Part shown: piece after piece, positions 26,200-35,425 of the stretch
Layout of the letters: every line of letters starts with the position of its first letter
Numbering within the stretch: position 1 is the first letter of the stretch
From: Roseibium denhamense
Lineage (GTDB): Bacteria > Pseudomonadota > Alphaproteobacteria > Rhizobiales > Stappiaceae
Reading direction: 5' to 3'
Assembly (NCBI RefSeq): GCF_009711415.1
Contig: NZ_SMLZ01000115.1
Coordinates: 1 to 64,000 of the forward strand
Length of the DNA stretch: 64,000 nt
Position numbers and translations under genes: made by a program
The notes under the pieces: model-generated
Told to the model about the DNA's origin: nothing
The model's input: only the letters and a program-made list of their open reading frames with translations
Database searches by the model: none

Positions 26200-26988
26200 T
26201 TAACCTTTTTCGGACCTTTTGGTCAGGTCGGCTTCATAGGCTTTGGCGACGCGCAAGAAACGCGCATGGGCGTAGTTCACCGACAAGATCAGCCCCCACC
26301 AGCCATACTTCACGTATTTGCGGACGAAATAGGCCTTCAAAAAACTCACCGGAAATTCGGTCAAGAGCCGGTAGCGGGGCAGGGTACGGCCGCGGGCGGC
26401 CATGTCCGCAACCTGCATGTCCGAATAACGATTGTACTTGCCGACCTGAAACTCCAGCGAGCGGATCGACCGGTGCGCCATGATCCCGTTCAGGTTTGAA
26501 ATGTGGGCGCCTTCATTCGGGCGGACCGTGTCGTGAATGCTGGAGTGCGAGAACCGCCCCTTCCGGCGGTCATAAAGGCGGATCTGGTGATATCCGTAAG
26601 CCCAGGGCGCCGGGGCTATTTCATGAGCATAGATATCCCGGATCATGATGCGCCAACCGTCGGCATCCTGGTAGCTGCCGTTCGCGAACTTGGCCTTGAT
26701 TTCCTCCGCCAACTCCGGAGTGACTTCCTCATCCGCATCCAGATTGAGAAGCCAATCGTTCCGGCATTGATCCTCGCCGAAGCGTTTTTGCGGGCCGTAG
26801 CCGGGCCAATCGTTGTGGATCACCCGTGCCCCCAAAGCTGCGGCAACTTCTGGGGTCGCATCGGTTGAGCCGCTGTCGATCACAATGACCTCTTCCACCC
26901 AGTCAATCACGCTGCGGATCGGTTTTTCGATCCGGTCGGCTTCATCCTTGGCGATGATGAAAACGGAAAGCGGCAAGCGGTGGGTCAT
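26200..26988 (-). CDS. Family 2 glycosyltransferase (WaaE/KdtX-like)
   Basis: A 262-residue GT-A enzyme that would transfer a sugar from a nucleotide donor, probably to lipopolysaccharide core or another envelope glycan. SVFIIAKDEADRIEKPI opens the Rossmann half, VIDSGSTDATPE follows, and WLLNLDADEEVTPEL has the DxD-type metal site. The C-terminal third (AYFVRKYVKYG) is basic and amphipathic, suiting membrane contact. The start is ATG 26988; GTG at 27003 is possible. Its stop abuts the convergent receiver-protein stop with no gap. No other envelope genes adjoin it. Confidence 0.87.
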   Translation of the reverse strand: MTHRLPLSVFIIAKDEADRIEKPIRSVIDWVEEVIVIDSGSTDATPEVAAALGARVIHNDWPGYGPQKRFGEDQCRNDWLLNLDADEEVTPELAEEIKAKFANGSYQDADGWRIMIRDIYAHEIAPAPWAYGYHQIRLYDRRKGRFSHSSIHDTVRPNEGAHISNLNGIMAHRSIRSLEFQVGKYNRYSDMQVADMAARGRTLPRYRLLTEFPVSFLKAYFVRKYVKYGWWGLILSVNYAHARFLRVAKAYEADLTKRSEKG

Positions 26989-27073
26989 GCGGGTCCGGGG
27001 CACAGGATTGACGGCGGCCGGGTCAGCCCGGCGCGTCTATTTAGCCGCGCCGGTCCCGTTTTTGAAGCCGGAA

Positions 27074-28714
27074 TCAGCCTTTTGCCGTGGCGAAGACAGC
27101 ATCCAGCGCTGGAACGGTGACCTTTGATCCGCTCACGCTGCCCTTGAACCCCGGTGCATCGAGATTGGACAAGCTCACGCCTGGAACCTGGAAAGTTTCC
27201 GAGGTTGCTCCAAGATTGAACACGCACAGGACCGTCTGCCCTTCAAAGCTCCGGGTGAAGGCCAGAACATTTTCCGGCGCGTCCACGAATGCCATATCGC
27301 CTTTTTGCAGCGCTGTGTGTGGCTTGCGCCAGGTGTAAAAGGCTCTGTTCCGGTTCAATATCGAATGTTCATCCGCGTCCTGCGCAAACGCGGCCATGGT
27401 CAGATGATCGGGCGCGACCGGCAGCCACGGCTCGACATCGGGCTCGGAAAACCCGCCATTGGCGTTGTCTTTTGTCCAGGGCATGGGCGTCCGGCACCCG
27501 TCGCGTCCCTTGTATTCCGGCCAGAAGCGGATGCCATAAGGGTCTTGCAGTTTCTCGTAAGGAACATCTGCCTGTTTCAAGCCAAGCTCTTCACCCTGAT
27601 ACAGGCAGGGTGTGCCGCGCAGGCTGGCACACAGCGCTGTTTCCAAAGGTGCGAACCGGGCCGGATCAAGATCTTCGCCCCAGCGGCTGGCAACCCTTTT
27701 CACGTCATGGTTCGACAAGGCCCAGCTCGCCCAGCCTGATCCAATGCCGTCATTCATCTCCGACACAATCCGGCGGATGTAGTGCGCGGAGTGTTGCGGG
27801 GTCAAAAGATCAAAGCTGTAGGCCATGTGAATACGCTTGCCAGCCTCGGTGTAAGAGGCGGTCAGTTCGACAGCCTGTCCATCCGCACCGATCTCGCCGA
27901 CCGATGTGGTGCCCGGATACTCATCCAGAAGCGCCCGAAGCCTTTCCAGGAAGACCAGGTTCTCCGGTTGCGTCTTGTCGTAGAGATGATCCTGATAGCC
28001 GTAGGGATTGGTTTTTTCGACCGTCGACGGCGCCTGATCGAGGCTCAGGGGCGGGTTGTCGCGCAGCTTCTGGTCATGGAAGTAGAAGTTCACCGTATCA
28101 AGGCGGAACCCGTCCACACCGCGCTCGAGCCAAAACCGGGCCGCCGACAGAACCGCGTCTTGAACCTCCTTGTTATGGAAGTTCAAATCGGGCTGGCTGG
28201 TCAGGAAATTGTGCATGTAATACTGGCAGCGGCGGCTGTCCCATTCCCAGGCCGGGCCACCAAAGATGGACAGCCAGTTGGTGGGCGGCGTGCCGTCCGG
28301 CTTGGCATCGGCCCACACATACCAGTCGGCCTTTGGATTGTCCGCCGACGACCGGCTTTCCTTGAACCAGGGGTGCTGGTCTGAGGTGTGGGAAATCACG
28401 AGATCGATCATGACCTTCAGACCGCGCGCATGGGCGGCTTCCGTCATGCGGTCAAAGTCGGCCAGCGTCCCGAACATGGGGTCGACATCTTCGTAATCGG
28501 AGACGTCATATCCGAAATCGTCCATTGGCGACGTGAAGAAGGGCGAAAGCCAGATCGCATCGACACCAAGCGAGGCAATGTAGTCCATCCGCTCGGTGAT
28601 GCCGTTAAGATCGCCGATGCCGTCTCCGTTCGTGTCGTTAAATGAGCGTGGGTAAATCTGGTAGATGACGGCGCCGCGCCACCAGTCGGGATCAGTCATG
28701 AGTGTGTCGGGCAT
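27074..28714 (-). CDS. GH13 alpha-glucosidase
   Basis: A 546-residue cytoplasmic glycoside hydrolase of the oligo-1,6-glucosidase / alpha-glucosidase group. The catalytic triad is visible: Asp206 in GFRLDTVNF, Glu274 in TSVGEIGADG and Asp337 in LSNHDVKR. VIYQIYPRSFNDTNGDGIGD at residues 17-36 and DLVISHTSDQHPWF are further GH13 signatures. It may hydrolyse maltose, sucrose or trehalulose-type sugars. No sugar transporter or regulator adjoins it in the window. The rhizobial AglA is a good comparison. Confidence 0.93.
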   Translation of the reverse strand: MPDTLMTDPDWWRGAVIYQIYPRSFNDTNGDGIGDLNGITERMDYIASLGVDAIWLSPFFTSPMDDFGYDVSDYEDVDPMFGTLADFDRMTEAAHARGLKVMIDLVISHTSDQHPWFKESRSSADNPKADWYVWADAKPDGTPPTNWLSIFGGPAWEWDSRRCQYYMHNFLTSQPDLNFHNKEVQDAVLSAARFWLERGVDGFRLDTVNFYFHDQKLRDNPPLSLDQAPSTVEKTNPYGYQDHLYDKTQPENLVFLERLRALLDEYPGTTSVGEIGADGQAVELTASYTEAGKRIHMAYSFDLLTPQHSAHYIRRIVSEMNDGIGSGWASWALSNHDVKRVASRWGEDLDPARFAPLETALCASLRGTPCLYQGEELGLKQADVPYEKLQDPYGIRFWPEYKGRDGCRTPMPWTKDNANGGFSEPDVEPWLPVAPDHLTMAAFAQDADEHSILNRNRAFYTWRKPHTALQKGDMAFVDAPENVLAFTRSFEGQTVLCVFNLGATSETFQVPGVSLSNLDAPGFKGSVSGSKVTVPALDAVFATAKG

Positions 28715-28906
28715 ACGGGCCTCCTGGCAAAGTGCGGCAGTTTCAAAAATGGGAAACTAAGTGTGCGGACCATCGCCTTGTTTAAAATCCAAAGCGCTTT
28801 GAGTGGCTATAGGCCAAGCGGCTTCCCGTCAAGCAAAAGGCGATTTGAAGGAAAGTCCGGCAGGGGAAATCTGGTGGAAACGCATGAATGAAAAAAGCTT
28901 TCCGGC

Positions 28907-28939
28907 ATAAAAAAACCGGCCCTGCAAAGCAGGACCGGC
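28907..28939 (-). terminator. Orphan rho-independent terminator, minus strand
   Basis: Read on the minus strand, CCGGTCCTGC-TTT-GCAGGGCCGG (28916-28938, one bulge-like mismatch) is followed by seven T. No annotated gene ends here: the alpha-glucosidase starts about 190 bp further on in the same direction. It therefore either ends an unannotated transcript or insulates the glucosidase gene. Confidence 0.75.
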
Positions 28940-29122
28940 GTCTTCTTGAAAAAGGACCTAAATACAAATTGTGATGAACAGGGTCTGGATAGCCGCCATT
29001 CGTGACAGGTGTATGAAGCAAACGTTAACGCAGCCCCCCTTTGTGTCCATCGATCCGATGTTTTTAGTTGTCTGGGGCTGTCCGAGGAGAGGGAAAAGAA
29101 GGATATTAAATAATTGAAATAA
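28907..29122 (-). ncRNA. Candidate small RNA (promoter to orphan terminator)
   Basis: On the minus strand a promoter-like pair TTGACC (29157-29152) and GATTTA (29134-29129), spaced 17 bp, lies about 215 nt before the orphan terminator at 28907-28939. No plausible protein is encoded between them. That arrangement is what a small RNA gene looks like, but promoter prediction by eye is weak evidence and no known RNA family is recognised. Confidence 0.3.
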
Positions 29123-29283
29123 AAACCATAAATCAAACATAATGACGTAATGGTCAAAAATATGCTTGCATTCAAGCGGACGAACTGGAACTGTGCGCGC
29201 GGAATTCATATGCGCAGAAGCGCTGACCGGGCCCAGCCCGTGCGGAGCGCACGGCTCGGGCGTTGCAATCTAGGGAGAGCAAA

Positions 29284-30450
29284 ATGACGGCAGCCATGGT
29301 GGGATGGGCGCATTTGCCCTTTGGAAAACACACGGATGAGACGGTCGAGAGCATGATCGTCAAGGCGGCAAGCGCGGCGATCGAGGACGCTGGCATTGCG
29401 GCAGAAGACGTGGATGAAATTCTGCTCGGTCACTTCAATGCTGGTTTCTCCGCGCAGGACTTTACCGCAGCCCTGGTGCTGCAGGCCGATCCGCAGCTGC
29501 GGTTCAAACCTGCCACCCGGGTTGAAAACGCCTGCGCGACCGGCTCGGCCGCTGTTCATCAGGGCGTGCGGGCCATTGCGTCCGGTGACGCGAAGATTGT
29601 TTTGGTGGTCGGTGTCGAGCAAATGACGTCCACACCGGGACCGGAGATCGGCAAGAACCTCTTGAAAGCTTCCTACCTTCCCGAGGATGGCGATATACCT
29701 GCCGGATTCGCCGGAGTTTTCGGCCAGATCGCCGACGGGTACTTCCAACGGCATGGCGACCAATCCGATGCCTTGGCGAAAATTGCCGCCAAGAACCACA
29801 AGAACGGGGTGTCAAATCCCTACGCTCAGATGCGCAAGGACCTTGGCTACGAATTCTGCCGCGCGGAATCTGAAAAGAATCCCTTTGTTGCCGGACCTTT
29901 GAAGCGCACGGATTGTTCGCTTGTGTCCGATGGCGCTGCGGCCATGGTCCTGACCGATCCGGCAACGGCACTCGGCATGAAGAAGGCGGTCGCCTTCCGC
30001 TCAATGGCGCATGTGCAGGACTTTCTGCCCATGTCGAAACGGGACATCCTGAAGTTCGAAGGCTGCTCGAAAGCCTGGGGATCCGCTCTGGGCGATGCTG
30101 GGCTGACGCTCGACGACCTGTCGTTTGTGGAGACCCACGACTGCTTCACGATTGCCGAGTTGATCGAATATGAGGCCATGGGGCTGACAGCCGAAGGCAA
30201 GGGCGCACAAGCCATCCTGGAGGGCTGGACCGAAATGGACGGCAAGTTGCCGGTCAATCCGTCCGGAGGTCTAAAGGCCAAAGGCCATCCGATCGGGGCA
30301 ACCGGTGTCTCCATGCACGTCCTGACCGCCATGCAGCTGACCGGAACTGCGGACGATATTCAGGTGAAAGACGCCGAACTCGGCGGCATCTTCAATATGG
30401 GCGGGGCTGCGGTCGCCAATTATGTCTCCATCCTCCAGGCGATGAAGTAA
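29284..30450 (+). CDS. SCP-x-type thiolase / acetyl-CoA acetyltransferase
   Basis: A 388-residue thiolase-fold enzyme that would cleave or form 3-oxoacyl-CoA thioesters. VENACATGSAAVHQGVRAI contains the nucleophilic cysteine near 86, ETHDCFTIAELIEYEAMGL the SCP-x type HDCF motif near 288, and GGLKAKGHPIGATGVS the active-site histidine near 338. The start at 29284 has a GGGAG site. Members of this group often work with a small OB-fold partner on branched or steroid-like acyl chains; no such partner gene is adjacent, so the substrate is open. A GC hairpin precedes the ribosome site. Confidence 0.9.
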   Translation: MTAAMVGWAHLPFGKHTDETVESMIVKAASAAIEDAGIAAEDVDEILLGHFNAGFSAQDFTAALVLQADPQLRFKPATRVENACATGSAAVHQGVRAIASGDAKIVLVVGVEQMTSTPGPEIGKNLLKASYLPEDGDIPAGFAGVFGQIADGYFQRHGDQSDALAKIAAKNHKNGVSNPYAQMRKDLGYEFCRAESEKNPFVAGPLKRTDCSLVSDGAAAMVLTDPATALGMKKAVAFRSMAHVQDFLPMSKRDILKFEGCSKAWGSALGDAGLTLDDLSFVETHDCFTIAELIEYEAMGLTAEGKGAQAILEGWTEMDGKLPVNPSGGLKAKGHPIGATGVSMHVLTAMQLTGTADDIQVKDAELGGIFNMGGAAVANYVSILQAMK

Positions 30451-30473
30451 CGAAGACATAGCTTTGTAACGGT

Positions 30474-30509
30474 CCGGGCCGCAGCAGTTCCTTTGCGGTC
30501 CGGGTCTTT
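30474..30509 (+). terminator. Hairpin terminator after thiolase gene
   Basis: Stem CCGGGCCGC with GCGGTCCGG (30474-30482 and 30495-30503), followed by GTCTTTAT. Its position 24 bp after the thiolase stop fits termination; the T run is short. Confidence 0.5.
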
Positions 30510-30525
30510 ATCCTGGTCCCTGATT

Positions 30526-31617
30526 TTAATCCGCGGCGGCGGCTGCGGCGGCGTAGAAGTCCGGGTCGGTCAGTTCCGGTGGAGACACCGGGGCGCCGCC
30601 GCCTTCGCCGACATAGGTATCGGCGACTCCGTAGACATGAACCCCGCCCGCGCCGCGCTTCACGATTGCGACCCGCTCAATCAGCTGGAAATCCCCTGCC
30701 TCGCAATTGGCATAGCTTGAAAAGACGTCCTTGCCGCCTTCGGTCACGCGTTCGGTTCCGGAGGAGAAGCTGCCGTCACAATTCTCGGCAGAATCCGCGA
30801 TGATCAGCGACATCAGCTTTTGTTCGCTCTCATAACTTCCCGATGCGAAGATATGCGCAACGAGCGTCCTGGCATCATCTGCAGCCACCGCATGAAGGCC
30901 GTTCAGATCCTCTTCACGCTGGCCATCTGGGATCAGCTTCAGGCCGGAGATGCCAGCACTTCCCATGAGGTTAAACAGAGCCTGGGTTGCCTCGATGGCC
31001 AGCTGCGGATCGGCCGCAGCCGCCGTGTTTTGAGCAGGTGCCGGATCCGCCTGGCCAAGCCCGCCGGACGGGGCGGCAGGTGCGGCGGCCGCAGTTCCCA
31101 CGCCTGGCGCTGCGCCATAGCGGGCAACATTCCGTTCCACACATTTGGCAAGCCGCGCCATCAGCCGTGACGTGCCGGTCAGCCGGAATTCGTAGTTATA
31201 GGCGCCATCATAGACATACATGGTCCGGCCGCGCCGGAAGCGGGTAATGATGTAGCTGCCCTGGGGCATCTGCATCCGGGCCAGATCCTTGGAAGTCGCC
31301 TTGGCAACGCCTTGCTGCCATGCCCCCCGGTCGATGCGGTATTGCAAGGGGATGTCGGAGCCGACGTCCATGTTCCAGTGCGGCGCTGAAAAACCGATCG
31401 CCCAGCTGTAACTGGTGTCCACTTGAACATAGAGGGTAATGCCGCTCTGGTAGGTCGCCGCGGCAACGCATGTGCTGAGACGGCCGGTGGCATCATCGGT
31501 GTAGGCGCTGCCGTTCCAGCCGCCGGACCGGAATGATTCCACCACGGCTGCGGAAGCAGCTGAAACAAAGAGACATAACACACCGCTAGCAAGTGCCAGC
31601 TTCGTCCAAAACCGCAT
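30526..31617 (-). CDS. Secreted protein of unknown function
   Basis: A 363-residue exported protein not assigned to a family. Residues 1-23 are a signal peptide (MRFWTKLALASGVL, cleavage after SAASA). A first domain (about 24-165) is rich in Tyr, Trp and Arg, with cysteines near 50 and 156. An Ala/Pro/Gly linker (about 168-205) is followed by a second domain (205-345) with two cysteines in AENCDGSF and YANCEAGDF that could form a disulfide. The tail is acidic and alanine-rich. A GGGGGAAG site supports the start at 31617; the frame is open to 31653. It is divergent from cysG by 291 bp and convergent with the thiolase gene. Confidence 0.75.
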   Translation of the reverse strand: MRFWTKLALASGVLCLFVSAASAAVVESFRSGGWNGSAYTDDATGRLSTCVAAATYQSGITLYVQVDTSYSWAIGFSAPHWNMDVGSDIPLQYRIDRGAWQQGVAKATSKDLARMQMPQGSYIITRFRRGRTMYVYDGAYNYEFRLTGTSRLMARLAKCVERNVARYGAAPGVGTAAAAPAAPSGGLGQADPAPAQNTAAAADPQLAIEATQALFNLMGSAGISGLKLIPDGQREEDLNGLHAVAADDARTLVAHIFASGSYESEQKLMSLIIADSAENCDGSFSSGTERVTEGGKDVFSSYANCEAGDFQLIERVAIVKRGAGGVHVYGVADTYVGEGGGAPVSPPELTDPDFYAAAAAAAD

Positions 31618-31908
31618 AGCTTCCCCCAAAGCGTTGCTGAAACAAATGCGCACACCTGCGCTTCGTCAAAAGCTATGCGAATTCCGTTAGGGCAGCAAGT
31701 TCGGCAGTTTTCCCAAAGCCCGGGTCTTCAGCCGCCACGTCCCGCAAACGCCCGGTTTATCCGTAACGGCATCCGAAAACCGCGTGAATGTGCCATTCGG
31801 GAAAAATCTTTTCTCCATATGCGCTCAGCTTTGAAAACCAGTGCCCGGCGTTCTCGCAGGCCGCCGCTTACATTGAGCCTAGCAAAATGGGATTGGAGAC
31901 CCGACACG

Positions 31909-33396
31909 ATGGCCCGCCGCCTTACCGAAAAAACCAAGACTTTGAAAAAGCCTGAAGACCGTCTCGACGTCTTTCCTGCTTTCATGAAGGTTGCCGGCAA
32001 GCGCGTTCTTGTTGTCGGACACGGCGGCGAGGCGGCTGCGAAGGTCCGTCTGCTCGGCGAAACCAATGCCCATATCGTTGTCATCGGAAAGGACATCGAA
32101 CCCGATCTTCAGGAAGCCGTCACGCTCTTCAAGGCCGAGCACATCGACAGTGATTTCCTACCAAAGCACCTTACCAATGCCGCCATGGTGTTCTCGGCGC
32201 GGGAAGACTGGGATCTCGACAAGGCGGTTGTCGTTGCGGCCCGGATCATGGGGGTGCCTGTCAATGCCGTCGACAAACCTGAGCTCTGCGATTTTTATAC
32301 GGGTGCGCTGGTAAACCGGGCACCGATTGCCGTTGCCATTACGTCCACCGGTGTCGGGCCGGTGCTGGCGCGTCACATCCGGGCCCGGATCGAGGGCATG
32401 CTGCCACGTGCAACCGGCGAACTGGCCCGCCTTGCCGAAAGCTTCCGTGATGCTGCGGCCAAGGTTATCACCGACGGCAACTTGCGCCGGAACTTCTGGG
32501 CGCGGTTCTTTTCCGGATCCGTTGCAAACAATCTTTATGCCGGCAAGGCCGATGCCGCCCGGGCCGAAGCCCAGCGGCTCTTGAACGGCATGGCGGACGA
32601 GCCGGGGTTTGCCTGGCTCGTTGGGGCCGGTCCCGGCGCTGAGGATCTTCTCACGCTTCGCGCGCAGCGCCTCCTGCAGGAAGCGGATGTGATTGTGCAT
32701 GACGCTCTGGTGCCAGCCGATGTGGTGGCCATGGGCCGCCGCGACGCGGAGCGGATTTCCGTTGGCAAGCGCAAGGGCGCGCATTCTGTGCCGCAATCTG
32801 AAATTTCCGAGTTGCTGGTGAAGCTCGGCCGCGATGGTCTGAAGGTGGTGCGCCTCAAGGCGGGTGACCCGATGATCTTTGGCAGGGCGGCAGAAGAAAT
32901 GGAGGCGCTCCGCGCGGGAGGGGTCGGTTTTGAAATCGTTCCCGGCGTCACAGCAGCCTTTGCCGCCGCAGCCTCGGCGCAGATTCCGCTGACCTTGCGC
33001 GGTGTCGCCTCCAACCTTGTCTTTGCCACCGGCCACAACGCGAAGTCCGAAACGCTTCCGGATTGGGCCGGGCTGGCGCTGAAAGGCGCAACCGTTGCCG
33101 TCTATATGGGCCGCACGGTGGCTGCGTCCGTTGCAGGGCGCATGGTCGGCGCGGGCTTGAAGCCGGATACGCCGGTTGCCGTGATCGAAAACGCCGCGCA
33201 CCCGGATGAACGGCAATTTGCAGGAACCCTTTCCGAACTCGCGGTCCTGTCGAACCGCACTGAGATTGATGGGCCGGTCCTGATTGTGATTGGCGAGGCC
33301 GTCGGCCACGCCGCCCTGGAACATGCCGAGCCGCTGGCGCCGGTGAAAGCGCCGGTCAAAGTGGGGACGCTCAGCGCCCGCGTCGCCGCGGCTTGA
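31909..33396 (+). CDS. cysG: Siroheme synthase CysG
   Basis: A 495-residue multifunctional enzyme making siroheme, the cofactor of the sulfite reductase encoded downstream. The N-terminal half (about 15-220) is the precorrin-2 dehydrogenase/ferrochelatase module with GKRVLVVGHGGEAAAKVRLL as NAD site. The C-terminal half (from about 240) is uroporphyrinogen-III methyltransferase: VGAGPGAEDLLTLRA, VVRLKAGDPMIFGRAAEE and AAASAQIPLTLRG. The ATG at 31909 has a GGAG site and gives a length slightly above enteric CysG; the open frame extends to 31675 but is not family-like. First gene of the sulfur operon. Confidence 0.95.
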   Translation: MARRLTEKTKTLKKPEDRLDVFPAFMKVAGKRVLVVGHGGEAAAKVRLLGETNAHIVVIGKDIEPDLQEAVTLFKAEHIDSDFLPKHLTNAAMVFSAREDWDLDKAVVVAARIMGVPVNAVDKPELCDFYTGALVNRAPIAVAITSTGVGPVLARHIRARIEGMLPRATGELARLAESFRDAAAKVITDGNLRRNFWARFFSGSVANNLYAGKADAARAEAQRLLNGMADEPGFAWLVGAGPGAEDLLTLRAQRLLQEADVIVHDALVPADVVAMGRRDAERISVGKRKGAHSVPQSEISELLVKLGRDGLKVVRLKAGDPMIFGRAAEEMEALRAGGVGFEIVPGVTAAFAAAASAQIPLTLRGVASNLVFATGHNAKSETLPDWAGLALKGATVAVYMGRTVAASVAGRMVGAGLKPDTPVAVIENAAHPDERQFAGTLSELAVLSNRTEIDGPVLIVIGEAVGHAALEHAEPLAPVKAPVKVGTLSARVAAA

Positions 33397-33406
33397 GGAG
33401 AAAGAG

Positions 33407-33706
33407 ATGAAAGTCATTACCGCCAACCGCCTTTTGAATGGCGATGTCGTCTGGCTGGGCGCAGGCAAAACCTGGGTCGAGCGCATCACCCTGGCCGAAG
33501 TGTTTGATGGCACGGACGCTGTTGCCGACGCCTTGGCTGTCGGGGCTGCTGCCGAGAAGAACCAGGAAGTCGTCGGCGTTTATGAAATGGACGTGGCCGT
33601 TGAAGACGGTGTGATCGTTCCGGTCCGCCTTCGCGAGCGCATCCGTGCGGCAGGCCCAACCACCCATCCCAATCTTGGCAAACAGGCCCAGGCTGTATCG
33701 GCCTGA
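33407..33706 (+). CDS. DUF2849 protein of the sulfite reductase operon
   Basis: A 99-residue soluble protein of family DUF2849. It is 10 bp after cysG, preceded by GAGGAGAAAG, and 60 bp before cysI. The sequence MKVITANRLLNGDVVWLGAG and the acidic mid region are typical. The family is confined largely to alphaproteobacteria and nearly always sits between cysG and the nitrite/sulfite reductase gene. A role in maturation or electron supply to CysI is likely from context only. Confidence 0.88.
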   Translation: MKVITANRLLNGDVVWLGAGKTWVERITLAEVFDGTDAVADALAVGAAAEKNQEVVGVYEMDVAVEDGVIVPVRLRERIRAAGPTTHPNLGKQAQAVSA

Positions 33707-33766
33707 CCTCAATTTTGAACGTTATGGCAGCGCCGGCCGCCGGCAGCGCCTGAAGGAGACGCGAAT

Positions 33767-35425
33767 ATGTACCGCTACGACGAATTTGACGCGAGTTTCG
33801 TCAACCAGCGCACAGAGCAGTTCAAGGACCAGGTCCGCCGCCGTCTGGCCGGTGAGCTCTCCGAGGACGAGTTCAAGCCGCTCCGGCTGATGAACGGCCT
33901 CTACCTTCAGCTTCATGCCTACATGCTGCGGGTCGCCATTCCCTACGGCACGCTGAATGGCCGCCAGATGCGCAAGCTCGCGCATATCGCGCGGACCTAT
34001 GACAAGGGCTACGGCCACTTCACGACCCGTCAGAACATCCAGTTCAACTGGCCGAAGCTTGAGGATACGCCGAAGATCCTCGAGGAGCTGGCGGAAGTGG
34101 AAATGCATGCCATTCAGACCTCCGGCAACTGCATCCGGAACGTGACAGCCGACCATTTTGCAGGGGCTGCCGCCGACGAGATCGCAGATCCGCGCCCCTA
34201 TGCGGAGATCTTGCGCCAGTGGTCTTCGCTCCATCCCGAATTCTCGTTCCTGCCGCGCAAGTTCAAGATCGCGATCACCGGCGCACCGAATGACCGGGCA
34301 GCCGTTCAGGTCCATGACATCGGCCTGCAACTCACCCGCAATGAAGCGGGCGAGATCGGCTTTGAGGTCTTCGTTGGGGGTGGTCTTGGCCGTACGCCCA
34401 TGATCGGCCGCAAGGTGCGTGACTTCCTGCCGGAAGAGGACCTGCTTGCTTATTCCGAAGCGATCCTGCGCGTTTACAACCGCTATGGACGCCGGGACAA
34501 CAAGTACAAGGCGCGGATCAAGATTCTGGTTCACGAGACCGGTCTGGAAGAGCTGAAAGCCGATATTGAGGCCGAGTTCGAAAAGATCCGCTTTGGTGTC
34601 CTGCGCTTGCCGGATGAAGAAGTGCGCCGCATCGAGGCCTATTTTGCGCCGCCCCCCCTGGAAGTCCGGGCCGAAACGTCGGCGGCTGTTGATGCGCGCC
34701 GTGAGAGCGATGCCGCCTTTGCGCAGTTCGTGGCCCATAACCTCAACCCGCACCGGGTGCCGGGCTATACATCCGTGACCCTGTCCATGAAGCCGATCGG
34801 CGGCATTCCGGGCGATGCGTCCGATGCGCAGATGGATGTGATCGCGGATCTTGCCGAAAAGTTCGGCCATGACGAGATCCGCATCAGCCACGAGCAGAAT
34901 GTGATCCTGCCGCATGTGAAACTGGAAGACCTGCCAGCGCTGTTCGACGAGCTGGTGGCGGCTGAAATCGCCGAAGGCAATGCCGGTCTAATCACCGACA
35001 TCATCGCCTGCCCGGGCATGGATTTCTGCGCGCTTGCAACGGCACGGTCCATTCCAGTCGCGCAGCGGATTTCGGAACGGTTCGGCACGCCCGAGCGTCA
35101 GGCCGAAATCGGAGAGCTGAAGATCAAGATCTCCGGCTGCATCAACGCTTGCGGACACCATCATGTCGGTCACATCGGCATTCTGGGCCTGGAGAAGAAG
35201 GGCGAGGAGTTCTACCAGATCACGCTTGGCGGCTCGGCCAATGAGAACGCATCCATCGGCAAGATTGCCGGACGCGGCTTCTCTTCGGAAAAAGTCGTCG
35301 ATGCCATTGAAACGCTTGTCGATACCTATCTCGGCCTGCGCGAGGCAAAGGAAGAAACCTTCCTGGAGGCGTACCGCCGGGTAGGCGAGGAACCGTTCAA
35401 GGAGGCCCTTTATGGGGTTGCATGA
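33767..35425 (+). CDS. cysI: Sulfite reductase hemoprotein subunit (nitrite/sulfite reductase family)
   Basis: A 552-residue siroheme/[4Fe-4S] enzyme that reduces sulfite to sulfide in six electrons. GHFTTRQNIQFNW near 83-95 and the arginine/lysine residues around it bind siroheme and sulfite. Cluster ligands are Cys415 and Cys421 (CPGMDFC) and Cys458 and Cys462 (SGCINACG). The internal two-fold repeat of the family is evident. Nitrite reduction is the alternative, but cysG and cysH beside it favour sulfite. No cysJ flavoprotein is in the operon, so electrons probably come from ferredoxin or another reductase. Its 3' end overlaps cysH by 14 bp. Confidence 0.93.
   Translation: MYRYDEFDASFVNQRTEQFKDQVRRRLAGELSEDEFKPLRLMNGLYLQLHAYMLRVAIPYGTLNGRQMRKLAHIARTYDKGYGHFTTRQNIQFNWPKLEDTPKILEELAEVEMHAIQTSGNCIRNVTADHFAGAAADEIADPRPYAEILRQWSSLHPEFSFLPRKFKIAITGAPNDRAAVQVHDIGLQLTRNEAGEIGFEVFVGGGLGRTPMIGRKVRDFLPEEDLLAYSEAILRVYNRYGRRDNKYKARIKILVHETGLEELKADIEAEFEKIRFGVLRLPDEEVRRIEAYFAPPPLEVRAETSAAVDARRESDAAFAQFVAHNLNPHRVPGYTSVTLSMKPIGGIPGDASDAQMDVIADLAEKFGHDEIRISHEQNVILPHVKLEDLPALFDELVAAEIAEGNAGLITDIIACPGMDFCALATARSIPVAQRISERFGTPERQAEIGELKIKISGCINACGHHHVGHIGILGLEKKGEEFYQITLGGSANENASIGKIAGRGFSSEKVVDAIETLVDTYLGLREAKEETFLEAYRRVGEEPFKEALYGVA

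Larger units (their letters stand above)
28715..29283. other. AT-rich intergenic region before thiolase gene
   Basis: About 570 bp, clearly richer in A+T than its neighbours around 29090-29170. It contains a minus-strand terminator (28907-28939), a possible minus-strand promoter (29129-29157), and just before the thiolase a hairpin CCGTGCG-GAG-CGCACGG at 29238-29254 that would lie in the thiolase leader. Open frames here run through the terminator and show no family resemblance. Confidence 0.5.

Noticed and set aside
28807-29175. A 122-codon minus-strand frame before the alpha-glucosidase
   Set aside because: It reads straight through a strong terminator hairpin and has no convincing start or family.
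32158-33513. A 451-codon minus-strand frame opposite cysG
   Set aside because: It is antisense to a conserved enzyme and has a histidine/arginine-rich composition typical of shadow frames.
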